Positions 56,851 to 64,000 of a stretch of DNA of 64,000 bases are shown here, in pieces. Position numbers and translations under genes: made by a program. The DNA comes from Nilaparvata lugens. Taxonomy: Eukaryota; Arthropoda; Insecta; Hemiptera; Delphacidae. The stretch is from positions 17,775,999 through 17,839,998 of the forward strand of contig NC_052510.1 in NCBI RefSeq assembly GCF_014356525.2. Direction: 5' to 3'. The notes beneath the pieces were generated by a model. The model did no database searches. It was given only the letters and a program-made list of their open reading frames with translations, and was not told the DNA's origin. Each line of letters opens with the position of its first letter. The first letter of the stretch is position 1.

Positions 56851-59816
56851 ATGATGCCTCTCACTGACACGTCAGCTCGCTCGCCCTCAAGTAGGTATGA
56901 TTATTTCAATAATAGTAATAATGACGCAGGTATGTTTCTAGCAAATAAGCTCCACTCTTTCAAAAAACTTTTCAAGGCTGCTCACCTTAACGTACAATCC
57001 CTCAGTTGCCACATTGATGAACTCAGAGCAATCTTCCGTTTTCAGGACTTCAATATAATCGGAATTTCCGAATCATTTTTGAAGCCTAGTATTTCATCAA
57101 ATTTTGTTGCATTGCCTGGATATAATCTTTTCCGGAATGATAGATTAAATAAAGCTTGTGGGGGTGTAGCAATTTATGTGAAAGATGGTATCAAAACAAA
57201 AGTTTTAATCACATCTAAACAAGAGTATTGTTCCAGACCAGAGTTTATGCTACTTGAATTATCCTTATCTAGTAATGATAAATTACTCGTTGGTATCTGT
57301 TATCGCCCACCAAAAATAGGTCATTTCACAGATTTCGAAAATGCCTTGCTTTCTCTTATGCCTTGTTATAACCGTATACTAGTTATGGGGGATATGAACA
57401 CCGACTTGAACATGACGAATCGTAACTTTGACTACTTTCAACTGACTACAATTTTCCAATGCCTAAACATGACTATTTTACCCTCGATCCAACTCATCAT
57501 ACTAATGAATCAGACACACTCATTGACCTTCTCATTGTTAGTGATCCCAATGAGGTTGTTCAAGCAGGCCAAATCTCAGTCCCAGCTATTTCTAGACATG
57601 ATTTGATCTACTGTGTACTTTCCCATAAGATACCCAAGCCAGAACAGAAAATTATCACTTATAGAGACTTCAAAAACTTTGATGAAGCCGCCTTCCTGAC
57701 TGATGTGGCTCAGACTCCATGGCATCAAATTGAAGCATTACCCTCAGTTGATGACATGGTCAAGACTTTCGAGAATTGGACTTTGACTTTGTATGACAAA
57801 CATGCACCTTATGTGACAAGGAGGATTAATAGAAAACGACGAGTACCGTGGATGACTGAAGACATACTTAAGATGATGGGACGTAGAGACAAAGCACATA
57901 GAAAATTTAAAAAGACATTTGACTTGGACAGTTTGATAGAGTATAGGAGCCTTAGAAATAGGGTTAAACAGGAATTACGGAACTCAAAGATTAGGTACTT
58001 GAATTCGTTTATGACAAACAATAGACAAGACTCTAAATCACTTTGGCAGGGAATAAAAGAATTCGGGCTTGGCAAACAGAAATCGAATCCACAAATTGAC
58101 TTACCATTGAATAATATAAATGACCATTTCGTTTCACACTCTAACCAACGCGACGAAGTTGTCATTGCTAATCATATAGATGATCTTGAAGAGCAGGTTA
58201 CAAACTTAGATTTACCAATCACTGATCAATTTCATTTCCATCCAATCTCAGAAGAAGACACTTTCAGAGCAATTCAACGTATTCATAGTAATGCTACGGG
58301 TGTAGACAAAATTCCTATTAAATTTATCAAGAAGATGTTATTTGCTGTTTTACCAACCATTACATACATTTTCAACAAGTCACTTGAAGAAGGCATTTTC
58401 CTGAAAACTGGAAGTTTGCTCTGGTTCGCCCTCTAAATAAAGTTCCATCACCCAATAAAGTTGAGGATTTTAGACCAATCAGTATTTTACCTGCATTGTC
58501 CAAAGTGCTAGAAAGACTCATTCATGCTCAAGTTGTAAAATTTCTAGACAACAATAGTAAGCTTCATAACTTTCAATCAGGCTTTAGAAAATTCCATTCA
58601 ACTGAGACAGCTCTGCTTCGTGTCACTGATGATATAAGGTTAGCTATGGACCAAAGAAAATGCACCATCCTCACCCTATTTGATTTTTCTAAAGCATTCG
58701 ATACTGTTGATCATACAGTCCTTCTGAATAAGTTGGCTATTCTTGGTTTCAGTCACAACTCGTTAGTTTGGTTTAAATCCTATCTATTAGGTAGGAAACA
58801 ATGTGTATCTGTCGGTGACAAAAAGTCAACTTGGAAAAACGTTATGCATGGAGTACCACAAGGTTCAATTTTAGGCCCTCTCCTCTTCACTTTGTATGCT
58901 AATGACCTTCTTCCATTATCAAATTCTCCAGTTTCCATACTTATGCAGACGACCTTCAAATCTATTTAAGCTGTCCCATAACAAAAATTAATGAAACAGT
59001 TGGAATAATGAATCAGGATATCAATTCGATAGTGGAATGGACAAAGAAAAATGGCCTTAAGCTTAATCCCATCAAAACACAACCCATTATAATTGGATAT
59101 TCTCGTCTTATAAACAATATTGACCTTGAATCGATTCACAAAATTAGTGTAGACGGTAATGACATTCCTTACTGTAGCTCAGTTAAAAATTTAGGCATTA
59201 TTATGAATAATACTCTTGACTGGTCAGAACAAGTGAACAAAACTTGTAAAAAGGTATTCTCAGCCATGCATGCATTGAAGAAAATGCACGATATCCTCCC
59301 TAGAAACATTAAATTATTATTGGTTCAATCTCTCATCTTCCCACATTTAATGTATTGTAATTCTGTTCTTAACGATATGCAAGTCACTCTGAATGATAAA
59401 CTACAGCGTTGCCAAAATTATTGTCTACGTTTCGTCTACTCTCTCCAACGCCATGATCATATCACCCCAGCCCACATTGCTAGTTCAACATTGAAGCTTC
59501 CCGATCAGAGGCTTTTTCGAATAGTCAAGCTTGTTAGAGATATCTTGAAATACGGTAATCCGAACTATTTAAAGATGATTTCAAATTTGTCTCTGAAGGT
59601 AGGAGGATAGATGCTTCACATACTAGAACCGGAGAAAGTACTTTAAGGATACCCAATCATCGAACTACTATTTTCACAAAATCCTTCTTAGTCAGTGCCT
59701 GTCGTGCATGGAATACACTTCCTGTTTCTATCAGGTCTATCGAGAGCCGAGCGAGCTTCAACCTGACTTTAAAAAAACATATTTTGGAACAAATGACTGA
59801 AACTGTCCGGCCCTAG
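56851..59816 (+). pseudogene. Non-LTR retrotransposon ORF2 (endonuclease-reverse transcriptase)
   Basis: The AP-type endonuclease comes first: HLNVQSL (N47), IIGISES (E74), CGGVAIYV, ICYRPP, VMGDMNTDL, then SDTLIDLLIVSD and ISRHD. RT follows: DFRPISILP, FRKFHSTETALL, LFDFSKAFDTVDH (first Asp), HGVPQGSILGPLLF and YADD at 58942-58953. A C-terminal part (KVFSAMHALKKM, FPHLMYCNSV, SACRAWNTLP) ends at TAG 59814-59816. The set fits the CR1/Jockey group: nick a target, copy the RNA. Four frame changes at 57481-57483, 58396-58399, 58928-58929 and 59586-59588 each drop one base at a homopolymer; no other stop interrupts. So this is a full-length ORF2 of roughly 990 codons, either newly broken or intact with consensus errors. 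Confidence 0.9.
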
Positions 59817-60430
59817 AACGATCACATGACAACCATCCCTCACCCATTCCACCAATATAAACCTTTAAACCATGTTATAGAACGAATTGTATATATATAT
59901 ATATTATATAAACTCATGTTATTTCAATTATCCACTGCATACTGCTGTATATTACTGAAATTTGATAACCTGATCTACTTTCAGCCTACTTCATTTTATT
60001 AATCAATTATTTGATCTTATCTACCTATATAATTATTTTACTTTATCAATTTTCTGTTTTTTTTCTCTTCAATATTCATATTGATTAAAACTTTTACAAT
60101 ATTTCCATTAATAAATAAATCCTTAGTTTAAATAACGAAATTAACGTTTTGGTAGAGAGTTAGTGGGGAGGATATTTTTAATATTCTTCCGAAGAATGGA
60201 CATTGATATGTCCAAAGCTCCGCCAATTTATGTAGATGCATAACAATATGATTATTATCTATAGTTATTATATTACAAATTGCTTTTTCATATCATATAC
60301 AGTTCAATAATTATTTTCTTAGTCTATATTATGTAAATTCATCTATAATTTTGCTGTATTGTAAGCTATTGTATATAAGTGTATAAGCCAGTATATATTG
60401 TAATCTACATAAATAAAGTACTCAATCAAT
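59817..60430 (+). other. 3' untranslated region and tail of the non-LTR element
   Basis: AT-rich, with AATAAATAAA near 60,110 and AATAAAG near 60,412 as possible polyadenylation signals. It runs into a (TTC)n tract at about 60,432; a microsatellite tail is common in CR1/Jockey-group elements. The exact element end cannot be set without another copy. Confidence 0.5.
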
Positions 60431-60805
60431 ATTTTTCTTCTTCTTCTTCTTCTTATTCTTCTTCTTCTTCTTATTTTTCTTCTTCTTCTTCTTATTTTTC
60501 TTCTTCTTCTTCTTCTTCTTATTTTTCTTCTTTTTCTTCTTATTTTTCTTCTTCTTCTTCTTATTTTTCTTCTTCTTCTTCTTATTTTTCTTCTTCTTCT
60601 TCTTATTTTTCTTCTTCTTCTTCTTATTTTATTCTTCTTCTTATTTTTCTTCTTCTTCTTCTTCTTATTTTTCTTCTTCTTCATCTTCATTTTCATCTTC
60701 TTCTTCTTCTTCTTCTTCTTATTTTTCTTCTTCTTCTTCTTATTTTTCTTCTTCTTCTTCTTCTTATTTTTCTTCTTCTTCTTCTTATTTTTCTTCTTCT
60801 TCTTT
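60431..60805 (+). repeat. (TTC)n/TTATTTTTC microsatellite
   Basis: TTC runs punctuated by TTATTTTTC at 15-30-bp intervals. ORFs across it (146 residues plus, 117 minus) are artefacts. Confidence 0.95.
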
Positions 60806-60975
60806 CCTTAACATCTTAAATCTCATCTCCTTTATCGACCAGTGGTTCTTCTTCAACTGCTTCTAAAGTTATTTTCCTTCTTCTCTATTCTCTCTAACTC
60901 TCTCAATTTTCTTTCTCTCTCATTCTCTCTGTGTCTCTCTCTTCCTCCAGCCTATTTCAAGTTCCTTAAGCCCTT
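60806..60975 (+). repeat. Copy of the ORF1-element 5' motif
   Basis: Starts TTTCCTTAACATCTTAAATC and matches 45,005 onward for about 105 bp, then continues CTCAATTTTC-TTTCTCTC to CCTCCAGCCTATTTCAAG. The ending is shared with the next unit but not with the 45-kb copy. Confidence 0.75.
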
Positions 60976-60996
60976 CTTCTTATTTTTCTTCTTCTT

Positions 60997-61425
<429 letters not shown>

Positions 61426-61500
61426 TTTTCTTCTTCTTTTTCTTTTTCTTCTTCTTCTTCTTCTTCTTCTTCTTATTTTTCTTCTTCTTCTTCAACTTGA
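61426..61500 (+). repeat. (TTC)n tract
   Basis: Short TTC/TTATTTTTC run closing the low-complexity region. Confidence 0.9.
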
Positions 61501-62064
61501 AAATACAATTCTTTATCAAGATCAAGTGATTCTCCACTTTGATATTAGTTTACACTAGTGGTCATTTACGGACATGATATTCTACAATCTCATTCAATGC
61601 AAGCAATCTATAAACAACTTATATTGAAGTAGAATATGATATAAAATACACATAAATATAAAATTGAAAGGAATTTTATGACAACTTGAGTGCATGATGC
61701 TCTCATCTTATCACAGTATTCCCTTAGGCCTTCATGATGTATCTCTTTTCATTACTATGGAAAGGCGATTGAAATCACAAAAAGAGTAATTGTGAGAGAC
61801 AATTCTTATCATCTTCACTCAAAAAGTTGATAAGTTATTTATAAGTAAAATTGAATTGTGTAACAAATAGTGTAAAAATGTGTAAATATAGACATTACAC
61901 CCATATTTGAACGTATTATTAAGGTTAATTCAGTTCACTTGTGAATGGACTAATTGGGTCAATTTAGGTCACTTGCCAATTTAGGATTATTGACATTCCA
62001 TTTGGGAAATTTTATCAATCTGATGCATATAAATTGCAATCGCTTGTTCTAGGAACCAATCGGT
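61501..62064. other. AT-rich non-coding DNA
   Basis: Nothing recognisable was seen. Confidence 0.4.
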
Positions 62065-62190
62065 TAATTAAAAAAACGGAATGAAAGCCACAGTCAAAAT
62101 AATTTCAATGGACGAGCAGGCGGCTTTCCACTAATTGAAATTCGTCGAAGTTTCAGCATGGAGAGGGATTGATGTCTTCTTATTATGATG
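62065..62190. promoter_or_regulatory. Candidate conserved regulatory island
   Basis: Compact, complex stretch with GGTTAATTAAAAAAACGG, GGAATGAAAGCC, CCACTAATTGAAATTCG and GCAGGCGGC. Homeodomain and TEAD-type words; no ORF. Inference only. Confidence 0.3.
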
Positions 62191-62578
62191 TCATATTATC
62201 TTTGAATGAAATGACTTGGAGATTGTTAGTTGAAGTTACTGATTCTGATCACTTCTAATATAAATGAATGCATATTTTGTAAGTTATTGTTTTTGTACCA
62301 CTCGAGTTATACAAGTTACAATTAATTGTCAAGCTACACTGTGTTACATACACGAAATGCGGTGAGAATGTGAGAAGTAATTGACCTGAAAGACAGATAT
62401 GTCACAGATTAGGATAAGCGCCGCGCTTTCGGTTCTCATCTTGGAAGGGTCTACTCGAGCTCATCTCGAGATGGTTTTCAGCTGCAAAATCAATATTCAA
62501 GTTGTTTTAAAATCTACCTGAAAGTGTAAACTCGAGTAGTGGATAAGACTATACTAAGAGTTCAATACAGTAGGACCT
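62191..62578. other. AT-rich non-coding DNA
   Basis: Nothing recognisable apart from CTCGAG words (62,452-62,535). Confidence 0.4.
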
Positions 62579-62714
62579 GGTTGCACAGAAGCCGGTTGAA
62601 TGTTAATCTCAATTCCACGACATCCAATCACAGAAGCCTTTTCGAGAGAAAAGCTTCTCTGATTGGTTCTTGTGAAATTAATCATGTATAAAATTTAACC
62701 GAATTTGTGCAACC
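62579..62714. mobile_element. Palindromic MITE with GGTTGCACA ends
   Basis: The 136-bp element folds on itself: GGTTGCACAGAAGCCGGTT at the left, AACCGAATTTGTGCAACC at the right, and CCAATCACAGAAGCCTT against AAGCTTCTCTGATTGG at the centre. No ORF. The target duplication is unclear, so the superfamily is undetermined. Confidence 0.8.
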
Positions 62715-64000
62715 GCCACTAAGAGTAAGAATCATTTAAGATGTAGAGAAGACTGAACAAACTTGTACTCCCTCTTTTACAAACCCCTACTAACATCTCT
62801 GCATCTCTCCAAAATATTCAATTGCAACGTAAGTTATACTGTTAGGCATTATTCTCAGCAGCAGAAAATGTACAAGTTCAGCAGTATCTTTTTTGTAATA
62901 TTAAACAGTTCCAAATGCCATCGTAGAGTAGCTAGAAGAATATAATACGTCTGTTTTGAAATACGTGTCTCCTAATGTAGATCAATGTGTCAATATCACA
63001 CGAGCGTAGTGAAGATTCAACGTTGGAAGATAGGACAGCTACATCTTCCGAGAGACGTATTTCTAGCTACGTTACGCTTGTTGTGTGATATCTTTTACTC
63101 CTCACTATAGTCTCATTAACACAGTATTATCAATGTGAACTACTATTATTATTGCATATATAGCCTGATGTTGAGAGAGTGGAAATTTCATGAACAAGGA
63201 ATTATCGATCACCGTTATTTAATAAAGTGGGCTAGGCCCCAGTTTTTGTGGGTATTACAGTTTGGAGGCTTTCATAGTTTACGGCTTCTGTTGTAGCGTA
63301 ATAGAATAGAATGGAGTATTAGGAAGAAGCTGCAGCAGTCAAGCCTGTTGTCTCTTGTAACTTTATTCAGGTCCTCTTCTGAGGCAGTAAATTACACCAG
63401 CAAACTCCACTGTATGCGTTGCTCGCTGTTCACGGTGAGCATCCTCCTACTCGCCATACATTGCTACAGCATGGAGGCCGGGAAGCATTTATGCATTGAA
63501 ACAATATAAATTCTATTGTTATCTCGACAAAGATATCATTCAGCATCAGAAACAAAGATGGGCCTAATTGAATGGAGCGGCGAGAGAGCGCGCTCTTTGA
63601 AGCCTGGGTTCGGGCAGCTTCTTTCTCTTTGGCAATTTGCGAGTTTATTAAAGAGAATGCTTGGGTCTACTATCACGTACAATATTCGTTGTATATTGTT
63701 CTCTATGTTGGATATATCTTGAGAGCGCATAATTTCAAACAATATTACAAAATTGAAAACTCAATATTAGAGCCTGGTTTTCATTGGGAGAGTTCACAGG
63801 ACTGTAGGTACTTGCCCAGGGAACTCTACCACTAACTCTACTTATGAAAACTAGGCTCAACTGAGTTGGTAACATAAGATCGAAGACAATTATTATTATT
63901 TGAGTTGAACCTCTCGTTTTTCAAAACATGATGGCGATACTCCTGATTCTACAGAAAGATACCTTGTCATGTTTCATCAAGAAATTTCATGTATTCAAGA
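62715..64000. other. Non-coding DNA
   Basis: No gene recognised. Around 62,958-63,102 two interleaved inverted word pairs (AAATACGTGTCTC against GAGAGACGTATTT; ATATCACAC against GTGTGATAT) hint at an old hairpin element. The ORFs at 63,516-63,835 overlap in several frames and have no domain. Confidence 0.35.

Noticed and set aside
62945..63105. Interleaved inverted words suggesting another MITE
   Set aside because: Arms are short (9-13 bp), overlap each other, and no termini or target duplication can be set.
63516..63835. Small overlapping ORFs near the window end
   Set aside because: Three overlapping frames on two strands, no family pattern.

Overview
The window reads as eukaryotic, AT-rich, repeat-dense nuclear DNA from an insect. 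A hemipteran, planthopper-like genome is my best guess: several short inverted-repeat elements here resemble repeats I recall from planthopper genomes, but this is recollection and was not searched. No tRNA, rRNA, CRISPR array, operon or convincing host exon was found. Every substantial coding region belongs to a transposable element.

Layout. Positions 1-12,000 hold small DNA transposons and repeats: a MITE (893-1142), a GC-rich palindromic repeat (1573-1754), a 767-bp PIF/Harbinger derivative with TAA target duplications (2983-3749), and a foldback-like structure with two ~1-kb inverted arms (5212-6215 and 8567-9530), each arm made mostly of two ~361-bp units. A truncated non-LTR retrotransposon with an (AAG)n tail ends at 12,025. 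Positions 12,900-23,307 hold a rearranged minus-strand Ty3/gypsy element (gag zinc knuckle, protease, RT, RNase H, integrase, 179-bp LTR). It is tangled with two copies of a block that carries a ~178-bp satellite. A second, plus-strand gypsy element (23,308-26,688) abuts it head to head. Positions 26,812-32,526 contain two ~2-kb direct repeats around a 1.76-kb core, with a tRNA-primer-like site at one inner edge; this is probably a second LTR-type element. A solo LTR of the small gypsy family lies inside both repeats.

Positions 32,760-44,990 are mostly single-copy and non-coding. Several high-complexity islands rich in homeodomain-type sites look like candidate conserved regulatory DNA, which would fit an intron or the flank of a developmental gene.

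The clearest architecture lies between 45,000 and 60,430. An intact ORF1 (45,388-46,065) and a nearly intact endonuclease/reverse transcriptase ORF2 (56,851-59,816) of non-LTR type are separated by a complete 8.54-kb minus-strand LTR retrotransposon (46,500-55,042). That element has 2.4-kb LTRs, a 4-bp ATAG target duplication, a primer-binding site and only a gag-like coiled-coil gene, so it needs pol enzymes from elsewhere. The four frame breaks in ORF2 all lose one base, each at a homopolymer, which suggests assembly error more than decay. Positions 60,430-61,500 are TTC/TC low-complexity DNA that repeats a motif found just upstream of ORF1. The remainder holds one candidate regulatory island and one MITE.
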